Part shown: positions 33,499 to 41,815 of the stretch, one piece after another
Layout: every line of letters starts with the position of its first letter
How positions within the stretch are numbered: position 1 is the stretch's first letter
The notes under the pieces: generated by a model
Database searches by the model: none
What the model saw: the letters and a program-made list of their open reading frames with translations, nothing else
What the model was told of the DNA's origin: nothing
Assembly (NCBI RefSeq): GCF_011751075.1
Contig: NZ_JAALLN010000002.1
Coordinates: 140,708 to 204,707, forward strand
DNA length: 64,000 bases
DNA from: Flavobacterium poyangense
GTDB lineage: Bacteria; Bacteroidota; Bacteroidia; Flavobacteriales; Flavobacteriaceae
Direction: 5' to 3'
Translations under genes and position numbers: made by a program

Positions 33499-33996
33499 CT
33501 ATTGCACCTTTACAACATTGTAAAAATTATAATCTGTATTTGTCGCATCCGTAATACCAATATTTCGTCCCATAGTTACAATTTGTCCTCTGTGATATGT
33601 ACCATGATTTACAACTTGTAACAGATAATCACTAATTGGCTGTTCGCATTGAAACCAAGGATTCTCGATTTTAACTTTTTTCAACAATTGCTCTTCAGAC
33701 AATGATTTAATAAATTCAGCCAGTTTTGTTGATCTGTTTACCAATCCTTCCAATATCTCAGCTGTGATCAACTCCTGATTTTCTCTTTTATCAAATTCAG
33801 AAGTTTCTGCGATAACAGAATACCAATACTCTTCGGTTGCCCAAATGTGATTCAGCGTTTTAACGATACTTGAAAAACTTGACGGAACTTCCTTATGCAG
33901 TAATTCCTCTGATTTTGTAGAAAGCCAATTTACAAACTGCTGATTTACCCATAAATTGTATTCGGCATAATTGGTCATTATATTTTTAAAGCTCAT
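33499..33996 (-). CDS. DinB family protein
   Basis: This 165-residue protein has the DinB four-helix-bundle pattern: NYAEYNLWVNQQFVNWL at the start, LNHIWATEEYW with the first metal-binding His near residue 51, and VNHGTYHRGQI with two more His near residue 133. The three-His set suggests a bound divalent metal. Function is unknown; relatives include mycothiol- and bacillithiol-dependent transferases. It lies downstream of a second DinB-type gene on the same strand, 59 bp away, and both oppose the WYL regulator. Confidence 0.85.
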   Translation of the reverse strand: MSFKNIMTNYAEYNLWVNQQFVNWLSTKSEELLHKEVPSSFSSIVKTLNHIWATEEYWYSVIAETSEFDKRENQELITAEILEGLVNRSTKLAEFIKSLSEEQLLKKVKIENPWFQCEQPISDYLLQVVNHGTYHRGQIVTMGRNIGITDATNTDYNFYNVVKVQ

Positions 33997-34055
33997 AATG
34001 TAGTACGGATTATATTAAATAACTATTTGAATCAAAGCAAGATATAAATTATTTT

Positions 34056-34535
34056 TTATCTTTCCCAGAAAAACGGAGGCTCAATTCCTAAAGCTCTCAG
34101 ATAAACATATCCTTGTCCGCGATGATGCACCTCATTATCAATAAAATATAAAACATTCTGAACGATCGGAAATTCATACTGCCCAAAAAGGTTAAATGTC
34201 TCACTAAAATCCTCAATAGTCAGTTCTTGCCAGTATTTATCAATTTCGGCAGTAGCCTCATCCCATTTTTCAAGATACTGTGCTTTAAAAACTAATTTTT
34301 CCTCCCCTTCGGTATAAGGTTTCACTTCTCTGTTTACAATTCCTTTTAGAGCCGGAGCCGCGATAGACAAAAGTTCATCTGCTAATTTTGCGAAAGGTCT
34401 CATTCCTCCAATTGAGAATTCAAAGAAATCTTTTTCAGGGAAAGCCTCAATCACACGACGTGTCAATGCACGATGTCCTTGCCAGTGTTTCAATAAATCT
34501 TCAGGAGTAATTACTTGAGCAGCTAATGTTTTCAT
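34056..34535 (-). CDS. DinB family protein, probable target of the WYL regulator
   Basis: This 159-residue protein has the DinB fold. It contains DLLKHWQGHRALTRRVIEAFPEKDFFEFSIGGMRPFAKLADELL and a C-terminal NEVHHRGQGYVYLRALGIEPP, typical of the YfiT/DinB branch. Candidate metal ligands are the His in KHWQGH and the HH pair. On the minus strand a TACTTTTG promoter at 34566-34573 lies 31 nt before the ATG, and a perfect TGACA-N6-TGTCA palindrome sits 12 bp upstream of it, where a regulator would contact the -33 region. The nearby YafY-like WYL protein is the obvious candidate. Confidence 0.87.
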   Translation of the reverse strand: MKTLAAQVITPEDLLKHWQGHRALTRRVIEAFPEKDFFEFSIGGMRPFAKLADELLSIAAPALKGIVNREVKPYTEGEEKLVFKAQYLEKWDEATAEIDKYWQELTIEDFSETFNLFGQYEFPIVQNVLYFIDNEVHHRGQGYVYLRALGIEPPFFWER

Positions 34536-34565
34536 GATTTTTAAAGTTTTAAATTATTACTACTT

Positions 34566-34573
34566 CAAAAGTA
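34566..34573 (-). promoter_or_regulatory. -7 element of the DinB-like gene pair
   Basis: TACTTTTG on the minus strand, an exact consensus match. TSS would be about 34559. Confidence 0.65.
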
Positions 34574-34584
34574 AAACGGGCCGG

Positions 34585-34600
34585 TGACAACAGTTTGTCA
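34585..34600 (-). promoter_or_regulatory. Palindromic operator, probably for the WYL regulator
   Basis: TGACAACAGTTTGTCA consists of TGACA and TGTCA half-sites with a 6-bp spacer, centred near the -33 region of the DinB promoter. Confidence 0.6.
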
Positions 34601-34660
34601 GCAGGAAAATAAAAATTATTATTTATTGTGATTTTTATTATTTACATGTCATTTTACCAC

Positions 34661-34720
34661 GTAGAGATGCACAACTGTAGAGACGCACAGCAGTAGAGAC
34701 GCACAGCAGTGCGTCTCTAC
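34661..34720. repeat. GTAGAGACGCAC repeat with palindromic end
   Basis: There are three tandem 16-bp units (GTAGAGATGCACAACT, then GTAGAGACGCACAGCA twice), then the inverted half GTGCGTCTCTAC. The last unit and the inverted half form a 12-bp perfect hairpin. Similar GTAGAGACGCAC repeats are dispersed in cyanobacteria and Bacteroidetes. Confidence 0.85.
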
Positions 34721-34755
34721 AGATAGGTCATTAAAATAAATTTAAATAAAACCTG

Positions 34756-34763
34756 TACCTTTG
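34756..34763 (+). promoter_or_regulatory. -7 element of thiL (TACCTTTG)
   Basis: An exact consensus match 28 nt before the ATG at 34792. An in-frame TTG at 34777 would be in the leader. Confidence 0.6.
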
Positions 34764-34791
34764 CATCCTAAAAACATTGGAACATAGAAAA

Positions 34792-35838
34792 ATGATAGAA
34801 GATAAAAATCCGCAACGTACCAGTATCGCGCAATTAGGTGAATTTGGTTTGATTGAACATTTAACCAAGAACTTCGATGTTACTCAGGAATCTACTTTAA
34901 AGAGTATCGGTGATGATGCCGCAGTTCTTGATTTTGCAGCTAAAAAAGTAGTTGTTTCTACCGATTTACTGATTGAAGGGGTACATTTTGATTTGGCTTA
35001 TATGCCCTTAAAACATTTAGGATATAAAGCTGTTGTTGTAAATGTGTCCGACATTTGTGCCATGAATGCCAAACCAACACAAATAACGGTTTCTGTGGCC
35101 GTTTCTAACCGTTTCCCACTAGAAGCCTTGGAAGAATTATTTGAAGGGATTACACACGCTGCAAAAGAATATAAAGTTGATGTTATTGGTGGTGATACCA
35201 CCTCATCACAAAAAGGACTTATTATTAGCATTACCGCTATCGGTGAAGCCAATGAAGACGAAATCGTTTACAGAAACGGAGCCAAACACACCGATCTGTT
35301 AGTAGTTACTGGTGACATTGGTGCCGCTTATATGGGATTACAAGTTTTAGAAAGAGAAAAACAAGTATTTCAGGTTAATCCGAACAGTCAGCCGGACTTA
35401 GACGCTTACACTTATCTAATCGAGCGTCAGTTAAAACCGGAAGCAAGAAAAGACGTTCGTACTTTATTACACGCTCTTGAAATCAAACCAACTTCTATGA
35501 TTGATATTTCTGACGGATTATCTTCAGAAATTATTCATTTGTGCAAACAATCTAAAGTAGGTTGTAATCTGTATGAAGACAAACTTCCATTAGACCCACA
35601 ATTTATTAATGTGTGTGAAGAATTCAACATCGACAGTACAACAGTTGCGATTAATGGTGGTGAAGATTATGAATTATTATTTACCATTGACATCAACGAT
35701 TTTGAAAAAATAAAAGGGAATCCAAATTTCTCAATCATTGGTCATATGGCAGATGAAAGCGAAGGAATTCATTTAGTAACCCGTGCCAATACTAAAATTG
35801 CTTTAAAAGCCAGAGGCTGGGACGCTCTAAGCGAATAA
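34792..35838 (+). CDS. thiL: Thiamine-phosphate kinase
   Basis: This 348-residue protein phosphorylates thiamine monophosphate to the active cofactor thiamine diphosphate. Motifs are SIGDDAAVLDF near residue 43, STDLLIEGVHFDL near 60, VNVSDICAMNAKP near 85 and VIGGDTTSS near 130. MIDISDGLSSEIIHL and INGGEDYELLFT follow in the second half. I chose the ATG at 34792; a TTG five codons earlier lies too close to the promoter. It is transcribed alone to a bidirectional terminator. Confidence 0.94.
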   Translation: MIEDKNPQRTSIAQLGEFGLIEHLTKNFDVTQESTLKSIGDDAAVLDFAAKKVVVSTDLLIEGVHFDLAYMPLKHLGYKAVVVNVSDICAMNAKPTQITVSVAVSNRFPLEALEELFEGITHAAKEYKVDVIGGDTTSSQKGLIISITAIGEANEDEIVYRNGAKHTDLLVVTGDIGAAYMGLQVLEREKQVFQVNPNSQPDLDAYTYLIERQLKPEARKDVRTLLHALEIKPTSMIDISDGLSSEIIHLCKQSKVGCNLYEDKLPLDPQFINVCEEFNIDSTTVAINGGEDYELLFTIDINDFEKIKGNPNFSIIGHMADESEGIHLVTRANTKIALKARGWDALSE

Positions 35839-35855
35839 AAAAGCAACTCAAATAA

Positions 35856-35886
35856 AAAAACGACATCCAAAAGATGTCGTTTTTTG
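35856..35886. terminator. Terminator shared by thiL and the convergent response regulator
   Basis: AACGACATC pairs with GATGTCGTT around a 5-nt loop, with an A run before and a T run after, so it works in both directions. Confidence 0.85.
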
Positions 35887-35899
35887 TTTCAATTTATTT

Positions 35900-36598
35900 T
35901 TAAAAAAGCGCTTTACATTTTGCTTCTTTTACCAAATCATCATCAGATCCGGATTTTATTTTGAGCAACTCCTTTAGATTCGCTCTTCGTTTCTCTATCT
36001 CGTTTAACGAAATCGGAATATATTGCGGCATCACCGCCACCGGAGTTCCTTTTGATAAATGAAATAAAATCTGTTTATCGAATTCATCAATTTCAATCGA
36101 ATTATGAGAAGCCTGATTCAACATTTTTTTTACGGACTGACTGTAATACTTTTCATTTTTCATTACTCTGTCGAATGCAAACAATAACTCATCAAAAGTA
36201 AGATCATTTTTAATGATTAAACCATTTGGGTTTATGGTTCTGATAATCGTTTTAATTTTCAACAATTCCGTATACATCGTTAACAAAACAATCTTGCAAT
36301 GAGGCATTTTCTTTGAGATTAATTTTGCCAGATCTTCGCCTGAAAAAATCTCTTTTTCCTCATACGGTGGCATACTGATATCCAGAAAAGCAACATCAAA
36401 CTTTGGTGTTGCACTATTTTCTATCAAATCATATCCTGACCTGCAATCGTGGGCCTGTGCAAAACTAAACTCGTATTGTTTCGTATTATAACGCGTTATC
36501 GCATTTTTATATCCTTCTATAATAAAAGGATGATCATCAACAATTAATATATTTTGCTTACTTAATTGTGAAATTGTAGTGTTTGGGTCAACTGTCAT
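35900..36598 (-). CDS. Response regulator with LuxR-like C-terminal domain
   Basis: This 232-residue protein has a receiver domain with acidic pocket Asp21-Asp22, phosphoacceptor Asp73 (AFLDISMPP), and the Thr and Lys positions in VLLTMYTE and LIIKNDLT. The C-terminal region (IEIDEFDKQILFHLSKGTPVAVMPQYIPISLNEIEKRRANLKELL) follows the LuxR helix-turn-helix pattern loosely. Its ATG overlaps the stop of the upstream histidine kinase (ATGA), so it is that kinase's cognate partner. Target genes are not known. Confidence 0.9.
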   Translation of the reverse strand: MTVDPNTTISQLSKQNILIVDDHPFIIEGYKNAITRYNTKQYEFSFAQAHDCRSGYDLIENSATPKFDVAFLDISMPPYEEKEIFSGEDLAKLISKKMPHCKIVLLTMYTELLKIKTIIRTINPNGLIIKNDLTFDELLFAFDRVMKNEKYYSQSVKKMLNQASHNSIEIDEFDKQILFHLSKGTPVAVMPQYIPISLNEIEKRRANLKELLKIKSGSDDDLVKEAKCKALF

Positions 36599-38646
36599 TT
36601 CTTTTGTAGGTTAATTTTTTGATCGATGGGTATTTTTACCGAAAGTAGCGTTCCTTCTCCTGCGGCAGATTTTATTGTTACGGTTCCCTTACATTCTGCA
36701 GCTCTGTATTCGATGTTGTGCAAGCCGATTCCGCTCTTTGTTCTTTTCACATTAAATCCGGTTCCATCGTCCTGAACAGATACAACCAAATAATTTATCT
36801 CGCTTTTAAATTCAACGGTAATCGTTTCTGCCTTTGCATACTTATTGCAATTCTGAAGCGCTTCCTGAATAATTCTGTATAAATTAATTTTAACAGTATT
36901 GCTAACCAGTTCCCATTTGATCTGAGAATCAAACGCAGTAATCAATTTAGAAGGGTACGTTTGTTGTTGGTTTTCAAATAATTTGTTTAGAATCAAAACA
37001 AAATTATTAATTAATTCTGACTTTTCTCTATTTAAATCATGCGAAATTTCGCGTATATCTTCCTCTATATTTTTAAGTTCTGTTAGATATTTTTTTCTTT
37101 TTACTGCTGCTTCGGCCTCTTCTATTTTATCTAAACTATCCAAACTGATTCTCACTCCAAACATTCTCCCCAAAACACCATCATGCAACTCCTGAGCCAC
37201 TTTTTTCTTTTCTTTTATACGAGTCAGTTCAATATCGTTTTGCTGGGAAATCATCAAATTATAGATGTCTTCATTTGCAATCTGCTGTTGCTGCTTAAAA
37301 AGCAATTCCCTGTTCTTCGCTTTCTGTGTTTTGTAAACATAGAAAACCAAACCAATCAAAGTAAGAATACTAAAGACATAAACTAACGTTTTAATTTTTT
37401 CCTGGAGATTTGAATTTTGATCCCTTATTTCATTGGTTTCGTACTCAATTCTCGAGAATTTCTCTCCCATTTTTCGTTCCGCTTTCAACATACGATCATT
37501 AAGCCGGATATATTCTTTCGTATAGACAGAAGCATTTTTAGGATCTACTGCTTCTATTTGCTTCAGAGCTTCAAGTATGTCTCTTATTTTTTTTAAGCTA
37601 CGCGACAAAATGAGCGCCTGTTTAGAGTATTGAACTGCTCTGAAGGTGTCTTTTTTAAAAGCATAATATTCAGACAAATGTATTTTACTCAACACTACAC
37701 CTGATTTCAAACCTATACTGTCTCTAATTTTCAGCGCTTTATAAAACTGCCCGGGAAGTCCTTCCGACTCCTCTAATTTAAATTTCGAATACGCTAAATT
37801 ATCTAATATAATAGTATACAAGATGGTATTCTCCCTGAATAGGTTTTTCTCATCGAGAGCTTTACTAAAATATACCTTTGCTTTACTGTAGTTGCGCATT
37901 CTTAAATTAACAAACCCAATATTATTCAATGAAGTAGCTTTTAACTGAAAGTCCGCAGGAATTGATTTGTCGGCCAAAATACTCAATGCATTTTGATGAA
38001 ATTCAAGTGCTTTGCCAAACTCTTCTCTTTCGTTATATAAGATTCCCAACAAATTATAACAATCATAAAGCTGATCATTAACATTTTTTCGCTGTTTTAA
38101 AATCCGGAGTGCTTTAAAAATATTGATTTCACTTTCAAAATAATCGCCTTCGTTATACTGAAGAGTTGCCTTATTCAAAAATGTCTTTGCTAAATTATAG
38201 TGATCGTTGATTTTCAAATACACTTTTTCTGCCCTAAAGTAATTCAAAAAGGCACTATCGGTTATGGCGTGAACGGTATAATAATCTCCTAAATAGCTAT
38301 ACGCTTTAGCCATATGAAGAGAATCTTTCGAAGCCTTTGACCGCTCTAAAATCAATTCTGTGGTTTCCAGATAAGAAACCCAATCGCTCATGTTATAATA
38401 TCGATTGGCAATTTTAAAAAGATTAACTTTATTAAGAGAATCATTTTTCTCATTTATAACTATGGCAAATGCCTTTTTGTTATACTCTTGTTTGTAGTCA
38501 AAGGGAAGGTTTATATCATTTGCTAATGATAGATAAGTGGCCAGACTATCTTCTGATAATTGTACATTCTTGTCGGTTTTCCCTTTCTTGGTACAACCGC
38601 AGAAAGCAATACAGAGAAGGAATAATATGAAGTAATTATTTTTCAA
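36595..38646 (-). CDS. TPR-containing sensor histidine kinase, NarL-type
   Basis: This 683-residue protein has a lipoprotein-like signal (FLLCIAFCGC) and a periplasmic tetratricopeptide region over about residues 30-400, with repeats such as YNLLGILYNEREEFGKALEFHQNAL. One membrane helix follows near 420-437. The HisKA_3 phosphoacceptor is His488 (AQELHDGVLG), and the ATPase domain contains RIIQEALQNCNKYAKA, DDGTGF and GIGLHNI. TPR kinases of this type are frequent in Bacteroidetes and sense unknown periplasmic cues. It pairs with the downstream response regulator. A -7 element lies 20 nt upstream. Confidence 0.92.
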   Translation of the reverse strand: MKNNYFILFLLCIAFCGCTKKGKTDKNVQLSEDSLATYLSLANDINLPFDYKQEYNKKAFAIVINEKNDSLNKVNLFKIANRYYNMSDWVSYLETTELILERSKASKDSLHMAKAYSYLGDYYTVHAITDSAFLNYFRAEKVYLKINDHYNLAKTFLNKATLQYNEGDYFESEINIFKALRILKQRKNVNDQLYDCYNLLGILYNEREEFGKALEFHQNALSILADKSIPADFQLKATSLNNIGFVNLRMRNYSKAKVYFSKALDEKNLFRENTILYTIILDNLAYSKFKLEESEGLPGQFYKALKIRDSIGLKSGVVLSKIHLSEYYAFKKDTFRAVQYSKQALILSRSLKKIRDILEALKQIEAVDPKNASVYTKEYIRLNDRMLKAERKMGEKFSRIEYETNEIRDQNSNLQEKIKTLVYVFSILTLIGLVFYVYKTQKAKNRELLFKQQQQIANEDIYNLMISQQNDIELTRIKEKKKVAQELHDGVLGRMFGVRISLDSLDKIEEAEAAVKRKKYLTELKNIEEDIREISHDLNREKSELINNFVLILNKLFENQQQTYPSKLITAFDSQIKWELVSNTVKINLYRIIQEALQNCNKYAKAETITVEFKSEINYLVVSVQDDGTGFNVKRTKSGIGLHNIEYRAAECKGTVTIKSAAGEGTLLSVKIPIDQKINLQKK

Positions 38647-38665
38647 TAGTTTCTTTGAATTTCAT

Positions 38666-38673
38666 CAAAAATA
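38666..38673 (-). promoter_or_regulatory. -7 element of the kinase/regulator operon
   Basis: TATTTTTG on the minus strand, an exact consensus match 20 nt upstream of the kinase ATG. Confidence 0.6.
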
Positions 38674-38689
38674 CTAAAACTATAGCCCA

Positions 38690-38722
38690 AAAAAAAAGGC
38701 TGTCATAAAATTGACAGCCTCG
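38690..38722 (-). terminator. Terminator of the small secreted-protein gene
   Basis: AGGCTGTCA (38697-38705) pairs with TGACAGCCT (38712-38720); read on the minus strand it runs into seven or more T. Confidence 0.85.
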
Positions 38723-38741
38723 TTTTCTATTTTCTTTATTT

Positions 38742-38993
38742 TTAATCCAATTTCACATTCATACGTGTTGATTGGTTCTCAGTTGCAAAACTGCTGGATT
38801 GTTTAAAGTTTGATTCAACTTGATTTTCATATCCAACATTATCGCTCTTACGTCTTCCCATTGAAGTACCATCTATAGGGTAAATGATGTCTAAATCGTT
38901 ACTAGCTATATTCTTTACTTCTTCCGGAGTAGTAAATGAAGTTACTACTAATACTAAAGATAATAATCCGATTGTTACAGCTGCTTTTTTCAT
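38742..38993 (-). CDS. Small exported protein, 83 aa, unknown function
   Basis: The protein has a signal peptide (MKKAAVTIGLLSLVLVVTSF, cleavage near TTP) and a short mature part of about 60 residues rich in Asn, Ser and Asp, ending MNVKLD. I see no domain. A dedicated terminator follows it, and the histidine kinase operon begins just beyond on the same strand. It could be a small periplasmic cue or accessory for that kinase, but only position suggests this. Confidence 0.7.
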   Translation of the reverse strand: MKKAAVTIGLLSLVLVVTSFTTPEEVKNIASNDLDIIYPIDGTSMGRRKSDNVGYENQVESNFKQSSSFATENQSTRMNVKLD

Positions 38994-39165
38994 GATCTTG
39001 ATTTTTTTTGTTTATGATTTTTATTTGGGGCATGTGATTCTTAAAATGAACCACGGTGTAAAACTAAGCCCGGAATCAAAAAAATTTACATAAAAAAATT
39101 AGTTTGTGGTAAAACATACCCAATTGGTAGTAAATGCGCGTCAAATCAACGTAAACGCTTAATTT

Positions 39166-39975
39166 TTAGACCTCTAAGTAATTTCCTATAATAAAATCAG
39201 AGATTATTAAATCAACATTTGATCTGTATGTTTTAGAGAAGGGGATTTTTTTTGAGGAGTTTTTTATGTAACAAACTGAGTTTCCGCTATGAATGCGTGC
39301 CACATAATTTCGATTAATGATATAACTGTTGTGAATCCGGAAAAAAGGATAGGATAAAACATTCTCAAAATGCTTAAGGGTTTTAAAAGCCGTTATCATT
39401 TCACCGGAATTAAGGTAAATGTCAGTTGAATTGTTATCGGCCTGAAAATAGGTAATATCTTCCGCATTCAGATAGCGATAATCACCGTACGATTTTATGC
39501 AAATAATAAGCGGTTTCTCGATCTCCTGAGGGATTTTGGGAACAGCAACAACCGGAGCAGGACTATCTTCTCTCATATTGACTAACTCTGTTATCAAATT
39601 TATACGATTCAGCTTTAGAATAAGCTTACGCAAATCCATTTCCAAAACAGGTTTCAGCAAATAATCGAAAACACCATATTGAATGGCCTCATAAGCCAAC
39701 TCTGTTCTTGAAGTAATGATAACAATTCTGGGAAGGACTGCTAAATACCGATACAATTCATTGATAAAATAAAGCGACAAATTGCTTGCAGGTTCTTGTG
39801 GATCGATTTCTAAAAAGACCAATGAAGGTTGGTGCTGTAAAATTAGATTTAATCCTTGTTGGTAATTCGCAGCAGTGCCCACAAAAGTTAAGTCCGAAAA
39901 ACCTTCTGCAACAGTTCTGGTTTTCAAAATACTTTCAGTGTCATCATCAATAATAATATACGAATACTTTTTCAA
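39166..39975 (-). CDS. LytTR-type response regulator with Glu at the phosphorylation site
   Basis: This 269-residue protein has a receiver domain (1-125) and a LytTR DNA-binding domain (about 165-265, FFRIHNSYIINRNYVARIH). The acidic pocket Asp10-Asp12 and the Lys in LLKPV are present. The position that normally carries the phosphorylated Asp reads SLVFLEID, with Glu56, and the D-x-M-P context is replaced by DPQEP. Glu can mimic phospho-Asp, so the regulator may be locked on or controlled otherwise. No histidine kinase is adjacent; the TPR kinase upstream has its own partner. Targets are unknown. Confidence 0.88.
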   Translation of the reverse strand: MKKYSYIIIDDDTESILKTRTVAEGFSDLTFVGTAANYQQGLNLILQHQPSLVFLEIDPQEPASNLSLYFINELYRYLAVLPRIVIITSRTELAYEAIQYGVFDYLLKPVLEMDLRKLILKLNRINLITELVNMREDSPAPVVAVPKIPQEIEKPLIICIKSYGDYRYLNAEDITYFQADNNSTDIYLNSGEMITAFKTLKHFENVLSYPFFRIHNSYIINRNYVARIHSGNSVCYIKNSSKKIPFSKTYRSNVDLIISDFIIGNYLEV

Positions 39976-40116
39976 TATCGAACTGTCTTGATTCTATCTA
40001 CATTTAAAACTACGAATTACAAACGCATAAATATTTCATTGTTAATATATTACTCCCAAATGTTAACACATAAGGATAAAACAACAATATATCCGATGAA
40101 ATACAAGGTCTAAATT

Positions 40117-40157
40117 AAAAAAAATCCCAAATTCCTAATGTGGAATTTGGGATTTTT
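40117..40157. terminator. Bidirectional hairpin terminator after glyS
   Basis: AAATCCCAAATTCC (40122-40135) pairs perfectly with GGAATTTGGGATTT (40142-40155). On the minus strand, serving glyS, the stem is followed by T residues. Confidence 0.85.
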
Positions 40158-40175
40158 GTATTTCTATTTGAAAAA

Positions 40176-41717
40176 TTACATCTTCATTAACCAGTTTTTC
40201 ATCGAAACTTCATTCTCAATGATAGCTCGTAATTCAGAAATTTTCACACGATCTTGTTTCATTGTATCTCTATGACGAATTGTAACCGTCTCATCTTCGA
40301 TCGTCTGATGATCTACGGTAATACAAAACGGAGTTCCTAAAGCATCCTGTCTTCTGTAACGACGACCCACTGCATCTTTCTCATCATAAGAAACATTGAA
40401 ATCCCATTTTAAATCTTCGATGATTTTTTTAGAAATTTCAGGTAAACCATCTTTTTTCACCAATGGTAAAACCGCTGCTTTTGTTGGCGCTAAAACTGCA
40501 GGCAATTTTAAAACCGTTCTTGTAGAACCATCTTCTAATGTTTCTTCCTGTAATGAAGTAGCAAAGATGGCCAGGAACATACGATCTAAACCAACTGAAG
40601 TTTCTACCACATATGGCACGTAGTTCTCATTCAATTCAGAATCAAAATATTGTAGTTTTCTTCCTGAATATTTTTCGTGTGCTTTTAGGTCGAAATCTGT
40701 ACGGGAGTGAATTCCTTCCAGTTCTTTGAAACCAAATGGAAAATTAAACTCAATATCAGCCGCTGCATTAGCATAATGTGCTAATTTTTCGTGATCATGA
40801 AAACGGTAATTCTCTTTTCCTAATCCTAAAGACAAGTGCCAGTTTAAACGTGTAGTTTTCCAGTGTTCGTACCATTGCATTTCTTCACCCGGACGCACAA
40901 AAAACTGCATTTCCATTTGTTCAAATTCACGCATACGGAAAATAAACTGTCTCGCAACAATTTCATTTCTAAAAGCTTTTCCGGTTTGAGCAATTCCAAA
41001 AGGAATCTTCATACGACCAGATTTTTGCACATTTGCAAAATTCACAAAAATACCCTGAGCCGTTTCCGGACGTAAATATAAATCCATTGCAGAATCTGCA
41101 GAGGCTCCCAATTTAGTTCCGAACATTAAGTTAAACTGACGTACTTCTGTCCAGTTTTTAGAACCGGTATCAGGATCTGCTATTTCCAGCTCCTCGATTA
41201 AAGCTTTTACATCGTCTAAGTCTCCATTACCTAAAGAGCGTCCAAGTCTTTCACGAATTTCTTTTTCTTTTGCAAGATATTCCACAACTCTTGCATTAGT
41301 CGTAATAAATTCTTCTTCATTAAAAGCCTCTCCAAAACGAGCTTTTGCTTTTTCGATTTCTTTTTTGGCTTTCAGATTAATCTTTTCAGCATGATCTTCA
41401 ACCAAAACGTCAGCTCTGTATCTTTTTTTCGAATCTTTGTTGTCAATTAACGGGTCATTGAAAGCATCAACGTGGCCTGAAGCTTTCCAGGTAGTTGGAT
41501 GCATCAATATTGCAGCGTCTAAGCCGACAATATTTTCATTCATCTGAACCATTGATTTCCACCAATATTCACGGATATTCTTTTTTAACTCGACACCATT
41601 TTGTGCATAATCATATACTGCACTCAATCCATCGTATACTTCGCTTGACGGAAAAATAAATCCGTACTCTTTTGCGTGCGAAACCACATTCTTAAATAAA
41701 TCTTCTTGTTTTGCCAT
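40176..41717 (-). CDS. glyS: Glycine--tRNA ligase, dimeric type
   Basis: This 513-residue class II synthetase charges tRNA-Gly. It is the single-chain dimeric form, distinct from the two-subunit bacterial type. Key blocks are GWKASGHVDAF-like TTWKASGHVDAFNDPL near residue 80, YLRPETAQGIFVNF near 215, motif 2 GIAQTGKAFRNEIVARQFIFRMREFEQMEMQFF near 245, and ETSVGLDRMFLAI near 375. Its -7 element ends only eight bases before the ATG, so the mRNA leader should be almost absent. Confidence 0.96.
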   Translation of the reverse strand: MAKQEDLFKNVVSHAKEYGFIFPSSEVYDGLSAVYDYAQNGVELKKNIREYWWKSMVQMNENIVGLDAAILMHPTTWKASGHVDAFNDPLIDNKDSKKRYRADVLVEDHAEKINLKAKKEIEKAKARFGEAFNEEEFITTNARVVEYLAKEKEIRERLGRSLGNGDLDDVKALIEELEIADPDTGSKNWTEVRQFNLMFGTKLGASADSAMDLYLRPETAQGIFVNFANVQKSGRMKIPFGIAQTGKAFRNEIVARQFIFRMREFEQMEMQFFVRPGEEMQWYEHWKTTRLNWHLSLGLGKENYRFHDHEKLAHYANAAADIEFNFPFGFKELEGIHSRTDFDLKAHEKYSGRKLQYFDSELNENYVPYVVETSVGLDRMFLAIFATSLQEETLEDGSTRTVLKLPAVLAPTKAAVLPLVKKDGLPEISKKIIEDLKWDFNVSYDEKDAVGRRYRRQDALGTPFCITVDHQTIEDETVTIRHRDTMKQDRVKISELRAIIENEVSMKNWLMKM

Positions 41718-41724
41718 AGTGATG

Positions 41725-41732
41725 CAAAAATA
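41725..41732 (-). promoter_or_regulatory. -7 element of glyS, extremely close to the start codon
   Basis: TATTTTTG on the minus strand, an exact match. With a start site some 5-8 bases downstream the leader would be zero to three bases. Confidence 0.55.
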
Positions 41733-41787
41733 TAAAAAGTACCATTAAAAAAAAGAAAAATAATAAAGTTTGAAGGATTGATTTCGT

Positions 41788-41795
41788 TATTTTTG
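41788..41795 (+). promoter_or_regulatory. -7 element of comF (TATTTTTG)
   Basis: An exact consensus match 20 nt before the GTG start. TTTG at 41769-41772 is a possible but rather close -33 box. Confidence 0.5.
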
Positions 41796-41815
41796 TAACT
41801 AAATTCTTTCTAATT

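Noticed and set aside
34661..34720. GTAGAGACGCAC units considered as a short CRISPR array
   Set aside because: Units are 16 bp and contiguous with no spacers, and there are no cas genes.
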